DNA from: Trichodelitschia bisporula
Taxonomy: Eukaryota; Ascomycota; Dothideomycetes; Phaeotrichales; Phaeotrichaceae
NCBI GenBank assembly: GCA_010356995.1
Contig: ML996697.1
Coordinates: 182,153 to 246,152, forward strand
Direction: 5' to 3'
Length of the DNA: 64,000 bases
Shown here one piece after another: positions 12,044 through 24,194 of the stretch (within the stretch, counting starts at the first letter, position 1; the number at the start of each line of letters is the position of its first letter). The notes below the pieces were generated by a model, which searched no databases, was not told where the DNA came from, and saw only the letters and a list, made by a program, of their open reading frames with translations. Made by a program: the position numbers and the translations under genes.

Positions 12044-12139
12044 TCCGGTATGGTCTATCGGCTAGGATCACCCGCTTTCATTCATGAAGCAGCTGTGTAC
12101 AGCACCGGGTAGGGCCGGGTTCGACTCCCGGTACCGGAA
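12044..12139 (+). tRNA. tRNA-Glu (anticodon UUC) with a 24-nt intron
   Basis: The acceptor stem tccggta (12044-12050) pairs perfectly with taccgga (12132-12138), followed by discriminator A. The D arm gtctatcggctaggat matches eukaryotic tRNA-Glu. The anticodon stem is acccg/cgggt, the loop is C-T-TTC-A-C with anticodon at 12077-12079, and the T arm is ccgggttcgactcccgg with a perfect B box. Between A37 and C38 there are 24 extra nucleotides (12081-12104), exactly the canonical tRNA intron position. Removing them leaves a normal 72-nt tRNA. Confidence 0.96.
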
Positions 12140-12145
12140 CTTCTC

Positions 12146-12149
12146 TTTT
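12146..12149 (+). terminator. Pol III terminator of tRNA-Glu
   Basis: A run of four T residues begins seven nucleotides after the mature 3' end, enough for RNA polymerase III termination. Confidence 0.6.
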
Positions 12150-12794
12150 GCACTTTGGTGTATATTTTTTTGCTCTGTTGTGCTGTCCGGCGCAATGGGA
12201 TTGTGGGAGGTGGGCTTAAGATGGAATGGAGGGGGCGTGAGAAAGCGCTGGAGGACGTTGAGAGCGCGGGGTATGGCAATCTACCACAGCTGAATTTTGT
12301 CATCGTCATCCGTGGTGTGGGGGATCGGCTCGTTAAGCGGCTCTTAGGGTCGGCCATCTACCGTATGTCGTCCAACGTCTGGTGATGTCGTTAACCAGGT
12401 GAGGGGAGGCAGATGACGATTCGGTGATCTTAACTGGCAAGCTAAAGCTTTAGCTGGTTTGCACCATCCACACTAGCTAAGAGAATGAGTAGCGAATATC
12501 AAGATCGTTTGCCGTTAGACTAGGCTTGAGCATGATAGTCGCCACTGGGATTGATATGCCTTTTGCAGACGGCTTGACAACAGTTTGCTCCTCACACACG
12601 AAGCGCAGCAATTGTGAGCTAGAGACCAACGAAGAGTCAATCGTGCCAGGCGTGTCACTGCCCAAACTCATGAAATTTCAGCCCATATCTAAGCCTACTC
12701 CATTTATCTCACGATGACAGAGATCCATAGAAAAGACCTAGCCCGCAGCAAACGCTAAACCGACATCAGACACCCCCAGAAGGGTTCGCAACTA

Positions 12795-13335
12795 CTACTT
12801 CTTCTTGCCATAGGTCTTCGGTTCGCCGATATTCTTGCCGCGCAGATGCACACGCAGCACCTTCTCCATATCGATGAGCACCTTCTCATTCGGCGGCGCA
12901 GAGCCACGCTCGAAATCCGCCACAATGGTGGGAGTCTGGTTGATCTTCGTCGCCAGATCGCGCTGCGTCATCGGCTGGCCCTTATCATTCTTGGCCTCTG
13001 AGCGCGCCTTCTTGATCGCGTCGCCCACTTGCACGCCGATCGTCTTCGGCTTCACGATGTCGTCGGCCCGGTCTACCTTCGTGAGGTGCTGGCCCTCGGT
13101 GCCGCCGCGCTGGGGAGATGTTAGAAGGGTGATTAAGAGAGGGTGGTGGGGATGAGCCCTGGAGTGTACGCACCGAGTTCGACCCGCCGAACTTCTTCTC
13201 CGTGTTAATGTCCGCGCCCTGCCGCCGCGCGGCGTTGAGCTGCGCCTCGCTGCGGATGACTTTCTCGCGGGAGGCTGCAGCGCCGCCGGCACGGGCCTTG
13301 CTCCCAATCTTGGTGACCGTGTCCCAGTCGTCCAT
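12795..13335 (-). CDS. mbf1: Multiprotein bridging factor 1 (transcriptional coactivator)
   Basis: Two exons on the minus strand, 13174-13335 and 12795-13109, split by a 64-nt GT-AG intron in phase 0, encode 158 residues. The N-terminal MBF1 domain starts [18 protein letters not shown] and continues through [19 protein letters not shown]. The C-terminal half is a Cro/C1-type helix-turn-helix ([20 protein letters not shown], then [20 protein letters not shown]). The protein ends in the basic KTYGKKK tail. MBF1 bridges bZIP activators (Gcn4 class) and TBP, and is implicated in stress responses and ribosome-collision frameshift control. Length and domain order are normal for ascomycete orthologues. 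Confidence 0.97.
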
Positions 13336-14051
13336 GGTTGCGGGTTGAGGGGCTTGTGTGGGGATGTGGAAAGACGGTGTGGGTGGCGGGAGTGAGGGGA
13401 AGGGGAGCTGAGGACTTGGTGAGTGTGGGGGGTGGATGGGTGGACTGGTGTTGTTTGTTGAAGAGTTGTGCTGCTGGAACGGTGAGTGGGGGGAGCTTCG
13501 TGGGAATATATACCACGTACGGAGGGTCGGGGGCTGTGGCTGTGGAGGGGGATGCTGATGTGTGCACTTGGTGAGTCGACGGCCGGAGTTTGTGCTGAGC
13601 TCTCTGAGTGGCTGAGCGGGGGCGATGTACAAGTTTGGACACCCCGATTCTGGCGCCTTCTCCCAAAGTGGCGGTGGCGGCCTTGTCGCCTGGGGCTGAA
13701 GGGCTCTTTGGCTGCAAACGACTTCAAACAACTCAACAACCGGTGATGCGGGCACATCCTAAGCCCGTTGCCTGGCTTGTCAGCCTCGTTGCACAAAATC
13801 ATCAAGGGTCTCAAAAGAGGTTTGTTGGTTCTCATTGTCAGGTTCATCTAAGAAATAGCATGTACACTGGACAACACCAGTAATGCATGAGTAACGCCCA
13901 TATAGTGTATCCCAGCCTGCAATTTGAAGAATGAGGGTAACACCGCCGTATCCCCACTTATGGGGCTCATCCAATCCGCAATCAAGAATCTAGCCTCAGG
14001 GAACAAGCAGCCTTGCCACCCACTTGCCGGAACATCAAGCAACCAACAGCA
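13336..14051. other. Intergenic region, MBF1 promoter and trehalase 3' flank
   Basis: The MBF1 start lies at 13335, so its promoter is here. The plus strand is G/T-rich (pyrimidine-rich on the MBF1 strand) at about 13340-13480, consistent with a fungal 5' leader. No additional gene was recognised. Confidence 0.5.
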
Positions 14052-16435
14052 CTATTCGTCAATCCCCAACGCCTGTGTAGCCTTCAGGTACGTATCCCAG
14101 GGCGTCAAGGCGCCGAGCGCCCGCTTCATATGCGCATTACAGAGAGTCAATCCATAGACATAACTGGCGTTCACCCATCCAAAACTGTCGAATCAGCATA
14201 CGTCAGAGCAAAACAAGACGAAGACGCTTACCCTTCACGCGGCACACCCTTGAAATCGGCTCCTTGGTTTCCATACTCAGCTTCAACCCTGTGCGGATCA
14301 ATTTCTCGCGTGACGTTGTACTTCTCCACCACAACTCCGTTGAAATCGACAAAAGCCTTTGTGACCATGTAACACCACCGATAGGCGAGACGCTGTGCTT
14401 CCTCTTCGAAGCCGTACCGCTGGAGACCGACCCAGGCGAGCATCTGCTGTGGTGCCCATCCGTACGGGTAATCCCACTGCCGGTTAGGACGGTCGATACC
14501 AACGGGCCCACGAGACTCCTCGGTACCCGACACCAGTCCACCGAAGACTTCAAGCTGGGGAAGGGCCTCGCTGACGAGCACTGCGGCTTGACGAGGAGTC
14601 GCTACGCCGGCCCACATCGGCCAGAAGGTTGTGGCACTCTTGTACTTCGTCTGCTCCTGTTTTACCGTGTTGTAGTCGAAAAACATACCAGCATCCTCGT
14701 TCCAAAGGTACTTTTCCATTGCAATGCGCCGCTTGCGTGCTCGGCGATCCCAGGAGGCAGAAGTTTCGAAATGGCCATCTTTCATCTCCTTGGTACGCCA
14801 TTCAGCAGGAATAACAAGCTTGTCCTTCCAGAAGGTGCGAATGCAGCGGCCGATATCGGTTTCATACTTGTACAACAAGGAGTTGAGGTCAACGGTCGCA
14901 AGATCAGCGCATACCTTCTCCAGACGGTAGGACGTGTCGTGACCGGATTCCCGAACGGCCCTATCATGCATGAAGTAGACATCCAGCTCGGGCTCGTCCA
15001 CTCGGCGGTGATTGTACGCATCCACGAACTCGGTGAACGTCATGTTGTGTTTCTTGGCGTAAGGTTCTAGGACATGTACAAAGTGGGAAGCCTCCGTCTC
15101 AGGTGGCACGCCAATTCCGCCAGGACGGTATCTCGAGAGGCCGGTCACGGGGTCCAAACGCGGAGCCGACATCCAGACCGAGTAATACTCCTTGATTGCC
15201 GCCAAAATGGCCGTTTTGAAAAAATCCATGGCGTCGGGTTCATGCTTGATGCGTTCGTACGCGCGCAAAGCCATGTCGGTTAGAAAAGGAGGCTGCGATC
15301 GGCACAGGTAGTACGAGCGATTAGCATTGAGGATCTTGCCATAGTGCTTGATGCAGAAGCAAAAATTCTGCACCATCGATTTGACCAAATCGACCCGATC
15401 ATTGACGAGCAATCCTAAAGACTCCATATAGCTGTCCCATCCGTAAAGCTCGTTGAAGCGGCCTCCAGGCACGACAAATGGCAGACCACGCAAATCTTTC
15501 GAACCGTCTGCTTTTGTGTACTCCTCCATAGCAACCGCAAGGAGACCGGGTGCCTCGTTCAGATCGCGCACGTAGTCGTCGTTGTCGCATGCATCGGCCA
15601 GCCAACGGACATCCAGGCGCATTTCCGGATGCTGCTGGGCAATTTTCGAGTAGTATTCATGCTGCTCCGGTGCTCCTTTAGGAATGTAGATGCGAGGACG
15701 CGGATCCGGTGTCCAGTCCTTTGGGTCCCGACCGACGAGTGCGATATTCGAGCCATCGATCCGACGAACCAGATTGGGCCAGAAGTGATCCTTGACCAGC
15801 CTCGAGAGACGGCTGACGGGATTCTCGTTCAGTCTAGCCTCGTCGAGAATGATGCTCTTGCGGCCAAAGTCTTTCGCGAGCGTGAGCTCCTGCAAGAGGT
15901 TCGACAGGAGGTATGTGCCCCGCACATCGAAGCGGTTATACCCTCCGGATGCAGCGGTTCCCAGGGACAGTACCTATTACAAAGGTCAGGAGCCAAGGCC
16001 TTGCCAAAATAGCAATTGGGCTCACTTTTGGACCCAGATCTTCAATTGTGATCTGCTCGTTCCTGTCCGTATCCTCGCGCTCCAGTAGCATCTTTAGCGT
16101 TTCATTGACCGGGATAAGGAACTTGCGGGGCTGGGAGCTGTGCTCATCTGGCAAGATCAATATCTGAAGTGCTGGGACGTCGGAAAAACATACCGTGGCT
16201 CGATCGCCTCGAGGCATTCTTGAGGGCTGTCAGCTGCTGGTTGCGCACAGCGGAGTCAATTATCTGTGAAGGTTAGCACGTACTGCGAGGACGCCTGCAG
16301 GGCTTGACACACCGAAGAATATGTCCGGACCCGGGCATTGCGTCCTTTGTGTGATTCCCCATAGTAAATATGGGCAGCAGACAGAGGATCGAGGTCAATT
16401 GTGGGCTGCCGATGGAGAGGCAACTGTGAACCCAT
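14052..16435 (-). CDS. Neutral (cytosolic) trehalase, GH37
   Basis: Five exons on the minus strand (16313-16435, 16194-16263, 16026-16147, 14232-15973, 14052-14184) give exactly 729 residues. The enzyme hydrolyses trehalose to two glucoses in the cytosol. Both GH37 signatures are present: [15 protein letters not shown] and [11 protein letters not shown]. The calcium-binding loop [12 protein letters not shown], diagnostic of neutral rather than acid trehalase, lies near residues 92-103. R60-R61-S62-S63 is a protein kinase A consensus in the regulatory N-terminus, as in yeast Nth1, where phosphorylation recruits 14-3-3. The last exon supplies the conserved [14 protein letters not shown] end. 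The first exon ([20 protein letters not shown], then IYYGES) was chosen because YYGES is conserved and the splice phases close; it is the least certain part. Family name in Aspergillus: treB. Confidence 0.95.
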
Positions 16436-18634
16436 CGTGGGGTTGTCACCGGAAGTTCCGTCAATGACGTCGGTGGTTGGCTAGGGTGCGCTAGCGATGG
16501 TTGGTTGCGGGGAGTGGAGGATGCTCGCAAAGTTCTTATACGCGTGTGCGAATTTGTGAAGACTGGGACTGTCACACAAAGGCTGTCGAAGGCGGGTGTA
16601 ACGGAGAACAATGTCTATCGGAGTGCAGTGGGTGGGGAGCCGTGGTGGTATGTAGGTTAGATGCGTATTTTGGCGGTAAGGACAGCAGTGGAGAAGCGGT
16701 TGGTGGGGACTATCCTAGGAATCTGTGTGGCAATGATGCACCTAGCGCTTGGCAGCAGTGCGTGGGAGATCAGTGGGGTGGTTGTTAGATTGAATGGAGG
16801 ACGGGGACGGAACGGGTTCGGTCTTAGGGTAGGGTCTAGCTACGTATGCGCGTGGTGAGATTCTTTTGCTCGAAGGTTCCGGAGAGAGAGGATACAGCTT
16901 TATGTGCAGAGGAGGGCGCAAGAGAAGACGGTAGGTATTTTAAGGGCGGCGGGTGGGCGGGTGAAGAGAAGAGTGGAGAGAGGGTGATGAAATGTACAGG
17001 TAAGAAGGGCATGACGATGGCGATAGGACCCAGTCCTTCCTAGCGTGAGCCAGGCAGCGGCAACTCGCTTTGCTGGAATGCACGATGTGTTGCACGGGAA
17101 CAAAGAAGGTGCGCCTGCCGCTTGGTGGGGGAGTCGTGGGGCAACAATGGCAACTGGTGGGGGGGAGTGAGCGAAATGCTGTGAGGAATATCAGCACCGG
17201 AGCGGGATCTCCAGTTCCATCCTGCATCATACATCATACATCGCGCTTTTGCTCCGCTCTCCCATCACTATCCAAGATAGGATAGGTACTGCTGCTCATT
17301 GCTCCTCATAGGTGCTGGAACGCTGTACTTGCTGCTTGGTCCCTGGGAAGGCGTGGAACAAAGGAGCAATGGGATCCCATGGCCTTGAGGGCTACCTGCA
17401 TAGCACAAGCTGTTGAGAATAGGTTATCCTATCCGATCTTGCTTAGAATAGGATTAAAAGCCATGGCTATCCCTAAATCCGATGCAAGCCTTCGCCTGTA
17501 CCCTCCATCAGACCGTTACCCCAGTTCTCTTGAGGTTAAGAGACGTTACTGGCTTGTCTTGCTTGTCAACCCACGACCCCAGGTTGACCTAAGCTGACCC
17601 AAGCGCCCGCTCAAGCACTCAGGGACCAACAACACGATCCAATGACTCTCATCATCACCGCTCCATTCAAAAAAGCTTCAGGGTCGCGTGCAACCATCGT
17701 GTGCACGACATGCTGGCCATCAGGGCCTGGCCGAATCACTGATCACCAGTCCATTTGGACTTCGAGGCGACGTGGGGGGCGCACGCGACTCTTTTGTGCC
17801 TCTCCGGACTCCGGCCGCTTCACAAAAGCCACCATGATGCCCTTCCCGTTCTTCGTTTGCCTTCCTGAACGGGCTTGAGAGTGGGCAAGCCATCGTGCAC
17901 CCACGCTCTGGATTGCCCCGCACCCTTCCCGTTCGCCTCACCACGATGGTTGCTGCAAGCGCGGGATGAAAGTGGCATGATTGGGGGCGGCAAGCGACAA
18001 CAGCGTGCACTCTGTACATGCGGAAAGGCGGTACGTGTCGCTGCACATGCATCGTGAATTGGCCAATTCCACTGGCTAATCATGACAGCACTCCGTGAGT
18101 CATGCAGATGCCTGTCCATCAATCTTCCGGAAGACTGTTGCATGCTGTTCTAAGGTCGTAAAGTCACGATGCTGACATCTTTCAAGCAACAACGTCGCCC
18201 AGAATGGAGGCTCGTGTACCCAATTACAAATCTGTCACCTAGTCAGTTGCTTTCGCCCACTTTCCCGCACTTTGCTCAGCGTCTGCAAGGCCTTATCTTC
18301 ATTCCACGATCGCGAATTTGCTGAAGATACCTGGGGCCTTCAACTAAGGAGCGGCCTGAATGCGATGCAAACCACAGCGGCCATGCCCCAACGTCCAAAG
18401 CGGCGACAACCACGCATAGTCGAGTTCACGAGATATTCGGCAGCTTTCTGGTTCTTCAGTAACTTGATTTTGGGGGCACATGCGCACTACTCTACAGGAA
18501 AGATGTGTCCTGTCTATGGAACCGCGAGAAAACAAGCAAAAGTCAAATACGAACTTCGGCCATTAAATCCATAGCTTGAAAGGCGCACAGCTCGACAGAA
18601 ATGCAACCCGAGGCAACCAGTCCCACAGCGCAAT
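16436..18634. other. Intergenic region, trehalase promoter side
   Basis: No gene recognised over about 2.2 kb. The part near 16440-17100 should hold the trehalase promoter; the minus strand there is C/T-rich. Several short frames occur on both strands, but none has conserved motifs or credible splice partners. Confidence 0.5.
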
Positions 18635-19226
18635 CTATTCCTTCTTACGACTCCCATTCAGAGTGCGCTTCGCCAAACGGGTCTGTCTTCGAACTCTCTG
18701 CTTCCCATCGGCCACAGCCTCGCCGAGGCCCTCTCCTGCCCGCGAGTACTCAACGTGCGCTCCATCCAGCCACCTTTCCTGGACAGTGTTCGGATCTCCC
18801 TGCTCAATTCCGTGGTCCTTCATGTACGTCCGATCTAGCCAAGGTTGGGGGCTATCAGTTGGGCTGCAAGCCCTGAACCGCTCTAATGGGGTGGCTCCCG
18901 AAGATTGTTGAGCGGCAGGATCCCAAAAGGAATTCCAAACCTTGTTGAGCTCTCTCCGAGACTCCTCACTGGTATACAGCATTCTGTCTGCTTCCAGTTC
19001 TTCGTCGGTCTTGAATATGCAAGGCTCGGAATCCGGACGGTGATGGGCAAGATATGCCCCGGAAGCCTCATTCAGTCTCTCCACTCGAGCGAGCTGGCTC
19101 ACGTAGGCCTGCAGTGCTGCTTGTTGTTCCTGCCGGGCGTCAAACAGAACTCAGCAATGGCCCTGACAGAGTGCTTACCTCAGTATAATCCTCCGCCTCA
19201 ATGATCTCGGGCTGGTTGTTATTCAT
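18635..19226 (-). CDS. Hypothetical protein, about 180 residues
   Basis: Two exons on the minus strand, 19179-19226 and 18635-19129, joined by a 49-nt intron (gtaagc...ccggcag) in phase 0. The protein begins MNNNQPEIIEAEDYTE, then EQQAALQAYVSQLARVERLN. It is hydrophilic and predicted mainly helical, with an acidic centre (DEELEADRMLYTSEESRREL) and a basic C-terminus (RVRRQTRLAKRTLNGSRKKE) that could serve as a nuclear-targeting signal. There are no membrane segments or cysteines arranged for metal binding. I do not recognise the family. Intron size matches neighbouring genes, which supports a real gene. Confidence 0.65.
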
Positions 19227-22200
19227 CGTACCGACTGGGTTTTATATGAATGAGATGTTGTGAAGGTGTACAGCTGGTACACTGTTGTAAGTACTTCTAT
19301 TCTTCTTGAGCTCCGTCCTTGTACTTTTTTGGGGTTGTGTTGTCGTTCGATACTGGTGGCGAAGTGTCTATGACTTCACTGTTAGTCATATCACTTCTGC
19401 TTTCTGCGCTTAAACACCAACCGCTTCTGTTATTGGCCTACGTTTCTGTCCAAGGCAGTAGGGTTATGATGGCGGATTTTGTGAATGCTGCTTGCTTCAG
19501 TCTTGTCCTGCAATGTCAATGACCGACTAACCCGTGGCCAGATGAATGAGAGTTCTCGAATCGCAATTGCCTACGGATAGGCTCTGTGCAGCAGCGGCCC
19601 ACCTCACGCTTGTAGAGAGCTGGGGATTGGTGACAAGTAAATGGTACGAAGTGCTAAACTGGACAGTAAGTTCGCCCGCCGCGGGGTTTTGAGGATCCAA
19701 TGCACGGCCAAGGTGTGAAGGGCTGCGGCGCACGATGATTAGGGCGTTGAACCTGATTTGCAACTGGGTGGAAGAATGATAACTAAGAGGCGTAGCGGGA
19801 GGAATTGTGAGGTCTGAGAGCATAATGCAGATATGGGCAGAGACAAATACTTATGTACACTCTAGGATATCGAAGCAATGGCCCCAGGTTGGGCGAAACG
19901 GAAGACGGCTGTCAACTGCGCAACTGCAGACGAATGATGCCTGGAAGTAGGAGCACTGAAGCGCTTCATTTTCCTTTTCCTTGGTTTCCTGCCTTGCATT
20001 CCCCGCGATACTCGACGCCCTCCTTTAAGGACCACCACATCGGCCCAAAGCTCCCACGGCTCCCTACCGATATTGCCGATCAGTATCACGCACCGACATC
20101 CGACAGATTATTTCCCGGCAGAAACTTGTGGCGTTTTTCGGGACGCCACAGCCGTCGACAAGAGTCACATGGGGTTAGATGTGAAACATCGCAGCGCCAC
20201 GATTTGCACCCAAGGCCTCGCGCTCGCAACCATCTGAGGATGCGATTCACACTCGAGTTAACTTCCGTACTCGAGACGTGACCTGCCAAACGGCCTCTAG
20301 ACTTCCTGCCCACTTCATAGGAATCAATGCATTCTCAATGCCGTGAGCTAAAGATGCGCTTTCTACTCCTCATAATCGCACGGTTGGCAAGGCTGGGACT
20401 AGAGACACGGGCCAACGCGATAATACGGTAGAAGGAGCGGCACGGAATCACCAGCCCGACCGTTGGCTAGAATTGCCTGATTAGAGTTGCCTAGCTGCCC
20501 GTAGAGTTTTCGCCCTGGCCGCGGCGTTACCTGACCGTAGTGTTACGTGAGGAAGGAGCAACTTCGCACGGCACTTTTGCAACTTCAGCTGCGAGCACAT
20601 CAGAACTGCCCGGGCACCTCGGAGAAGTCCGGCTCTGCATCCCAACCCTCACATCACATACTGTCGAGTACCATCGTCATCACTGTCGTGCGCACAGCAA
20701 ACGTTTTATCCATTGGCGCGGGATTCCTTTGCTGCAAGTTCAGTAAGGCGGGTTGGATGCAGTTGAAGACGGAACCAGCTCTTCCGCTTCCCCGGACGCC
20801 CTGGAGTGGTAGCACGATCTCATCATTGGGAGACATGAGGCTCAATCAACCTTTGGGACCATCAAGTCGCTCGGTAAACACCACAGCTTTGCAAGGCGGC
20901 GGTCAACTGACACTCTCGTGGTGATGATATCACCAGCTGGCCCATGTTGTCCAACCCGATTTGCATTTCCAGGGCCAATGGCAGCATTCAGGCGCGAGCT
21001 CTGTTTGCCAATCGGAGCGCGATGTCTATTTGCACTGATAAACTTCATCTACATTTTGCCCCCGAGTCAGGAACCATACAAGGGCGCTAGTGAAGCAGAG
21101 TTCACTTCACTTGCATAAGCCCTGTGCAACAACATAACCCCTTCCTCACGTCCCGTTGTCGTGCTTCCAAACTCGATTTCATCGTCGGACTCCGGGATTG
21201 CATCCGCTTCCCCACGAGCCGAATCCTCTGTACAACCGTTGCGCCCCGCAGTTTAGCTGCAGAAAATTGCCCTGCCGTGCGGTGCTCCCACGAGTTTGAT
21301 CCTCTTGCTCCCGCGTGGTGCCGGCAAGTACAGCGACCAAACGGAAACAAAGCTTCCGCAGCCGTATCCAATCACAAAATCAATATTTCAGAGATCGGCA
21401 CCACCACCTAGTAGTGCCGATACCACATGATCTATCCGTGCTATCTTCACCGACCCGCAGCTTGCAAGGTCGGCACGGCCCTTGAACGATCCGCCCGGGC
21501 CCTAATCCGACAACCGTTCGCTGTATTTCCAGGCTGAACAGTAAGCCTGAGCGTGATGATCCATGGGGAAGCGCGCGCTTGGCTTTCCAAATCAAGCTAA
21601 AAGGAAATTAACGATTCAGCCTTACTCCACCACAATGCACATCATCCATCACTCCACATCGTTTCCCCGTCAGACATTCTAGAAGTCTCTTTCCTCTCCG
21701 ACGGGTCCTACCGTAAATGGGAGTGTCTACCGTGCCGTAGGTCCACCTAACTTAACCGGATGAAATTCCCGTAGGAATGCCATGAAGGTCCTCCACAGCG
21801 CGAACCTCTCTTCTAGAAAGTGAGTTAACAGGCCCGATATCATGCCCCTGCTAAAGATGGCGAATCTCCTCGACACCGCTCTTTTGCTTCGAACAATTGG
21901 TCCCCGGGCGTCGTTCCTGGCACGCACGGATGAGATATCGTCCTATCAGGGAACCATGCAACCACCCGGACCACCTGGCAATATTATTTCAGCACCGCAC
22001 TGGAGAAGAAAGCGTTCATCACCTCAAAGATACCTAGGACTAGTTCTTGAGTGGACTGGCAAAGTGATCACAAGACGCTTTGTGGAAAAGTGTTGGGGAT
22101 GAGGCCGGCCTTTGGCGTCCCCTTGGTCTCAAGGGTCCGAGGGTCCTTCCGCGCGGGAAACCCGACAATGCCAGATGAAAGGCGCATTCATGCAAGCCGC

Positions 22201-22357
22201 GAGATGACTGGCTGCCGCATCTCTGACGTGTCGCTGTCTCCGCACGTCACTAATTTACATCCGTAGGGTACTACTCGTATGTATCGGCCTTGAGAAGTAT
22301 CACGTCTTGCTATTGTACGGTACTACTACGTATGGCTCGTGCTGGCCACGTGTGGAG
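19227..22357. other. Gene-poor stretch
   Basis: About 3.1 kb without a recognisable protein-coding gene, tRNA or rRNA on either strand. Frames are short and mutually overlapping. This is the start of the larger gene-poor island that runs to about 35.2 kb. Confidence 0.5.
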
Positions 22358-22360
22358 GTG

Positions 22361-22419
22361 TACGTGTACCTCGGAGGGTGTACGTGTACCTAGGAGGGCA
22401 TACGCGTACTTAGAGGGTG
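22361..22419. repeat. Short tandem repeat, about 20-bp unit, three copies
   Basis: Three consecutive units: tacgtgtacctcggagggtg (22361-22380), tacgtgtacctaggagggca (22381-22400) and tacgcgtacttagagggtg (22401-22419). They differ by a few substitutions and one deletion. The unit is rich in the palindrome-like tacgtgta. Confidence 0.85.
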
Positions 22420-22529
22420 TAAGCCTACAAGGACTCCCTCCCACCTTCCATACCACAGCACCACACATTACATTTGCCAGCAAACAACGCCAACACAACG
22501 CCTTTGGCTGATGAGCCACATTCTGCACA

Positions 22530-24194
22530 ATGCCAAACTCAGAGCCCCTTCGTCAGCTCAAATAAGCCGTCCCAGATGCTTCCACTGCTCCCTACGTGCC
22601 CTCCGAGCTGGAAGCGGACCTGTACTTCTACGGGTTCTCGAACAGGCCGGCTCTCATTGCTCGCTTCAGCTGGAACATTTGGGCGAGGCCCTAGGGTCCC
22701 TGGCCCATACTGGAGCCCAATAGCATGGTCGAACTCGGCCCTCACGCCCTCACTGCCGTCTGGGAGGAGATTGTCAGTCCCGCCTTCGCTCGTTGTCTCG
22801 ACGAGAAGGGGTCCAGACATACACCATGACCCCCGTTCGCATTGCTACGGAGTCCTTTTACAATGATAAGGGAGAGAAAGTGCAACCTGACTCTCCCACC
22901 GTCGTTCTCATAGGAGTCCCGCCTGACTCTCTCACCCACGAGACTGGCATCGAGGTAGCCGTCGCGTGCCGTAACATCCTCATCGAAAATTCTCTCTACG
23001 CCGTCCACGTCGAGATCAAGGGTTCCACGCCCACCCTATCTGCTAGTCTTTACAGGCCTCTCCCTAGGTCTTACCTTCTTCACCGCAGCATGGCACCTTT
23101 CACCACTTGCGTTGGTCTCTCCATCTGCAGCGCCAATATGACTTACTGCAAAGGGACGGCAGGCTTCTACTTCGTCGACTCTACGAAGCCTGGAAAGCTC
23201 TTTCTCCTTACTGCCCGGCATCTTTTGTTCTCTCCCGACGAGGAAAAAAACGAGCTGTACGTCTATGAGGGGAGTGCGCCGCAGAGGAAGGTAATGTTGC
23301 TAGGACAGCATGCCTTTGATGAGAGCGTCAAGGCCGTCAAGCGGGAGCTCAGTTATCTGGAGACCCGCCTCTCCGAGCTCGAAGAAATTGAGACTACGGA
23401 GTGGCTTGCTAGTTTGAGCGAGACGGATCGCGGATACGAAATAGCCGCAATTGAGGCTGAGAAGAAGAGGGTAAACAGGGCGATTCCAGCATTAAAGAAA
23501 TTGCTCGACGAAGTTCTCCGAGACTGGGAGAAGGAGCAAAATTGTGTTATTGGCCACGTCGTCTTGTCCCCGCCCATCAGCTTTAACGTCGACAGCAGCG
23601 GATATACCGAAGATTGGGCCATTGCTGAAGTCCACGACACCATGATCTCCGAGGCTAAGTTTGTGGGGAACGTCATCCAGCTTGGCTCCGTAGGCAGGGA
23701 CGATTTGGTATCTTGGATGTGCCCGAGCGACACCAGTCCGCTTCCCTTCAAGTACCCCTACACCGACCTCCTCCGCATCTCGAAAAAATCTCTGACGACG
23801 ACATGCTCAGTCCTCCTACGGGTACTAGAGCTAGAGATGGGGACAACGAGGAGGTGACCATGGTCATGAAGAATGGAAGGCCTCGGGCCTAACTGTTGGC
23901 CGCCTCAACAACGTCCGTTCGGTCAATCGCTATCACTTCCAGGGACAGCCTACCGCGTTGTCGAGGGAGATAGCCGTTCTCTCTCGTGGCCAGTGGTCTT
24001 CTTTTTCTGCGCGGGGAGACTCCGGTTCTATCGTGGTTGATGGTGTGGGCGGCGTCTGTGGTGTCCTCACTGGGGGAGAGGGATGCGATGGACGTTTGGG
24101 CGTCACCTTCGTCACCTCCATCAACTTCCTCTTCAAGCGCCTCGAGAACAATGGCTACAACGCCAACATCTTCATCACTGCAGATGACCTCTGA
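22530..24194 (+). pseudogene. Decayed trypsin-like (GDSGS) serine protease-fold gene
   Basis: Read along the plus strand, consecutive frames carry one continuous fungal protein family. An N-terminal part (YVPSELEADLYFYGFSNRPA, then MVELGPHALTAVWEEIVSPA) leads into a long intact block at 22793-23857. That block carries the His motif LLTARHLLFS, a coiled helix, and EDWAIAEV with the likely catalytic Asp. The Ser motif ARGDSGSIVVDGVGGVCGVL sits in another frame near 24014-24034, and the protein ends at 24194. The complete triad is therefore recognisable, but the frame changes about three times and at least one stop interrupts the N-terminal part. Two of the shifts lie at homopolymer runs, so assembly error could account for some. 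The family is a multi-copy fungal one of unknown role. Most likely a pseudogene. Confidence 0.75.

Noticed and set aside
14264-15070. 268-codon plus-strand frame antisense to trehalase
   Set aside because: Lies wholly within the trehalase exon and has no conserved features.
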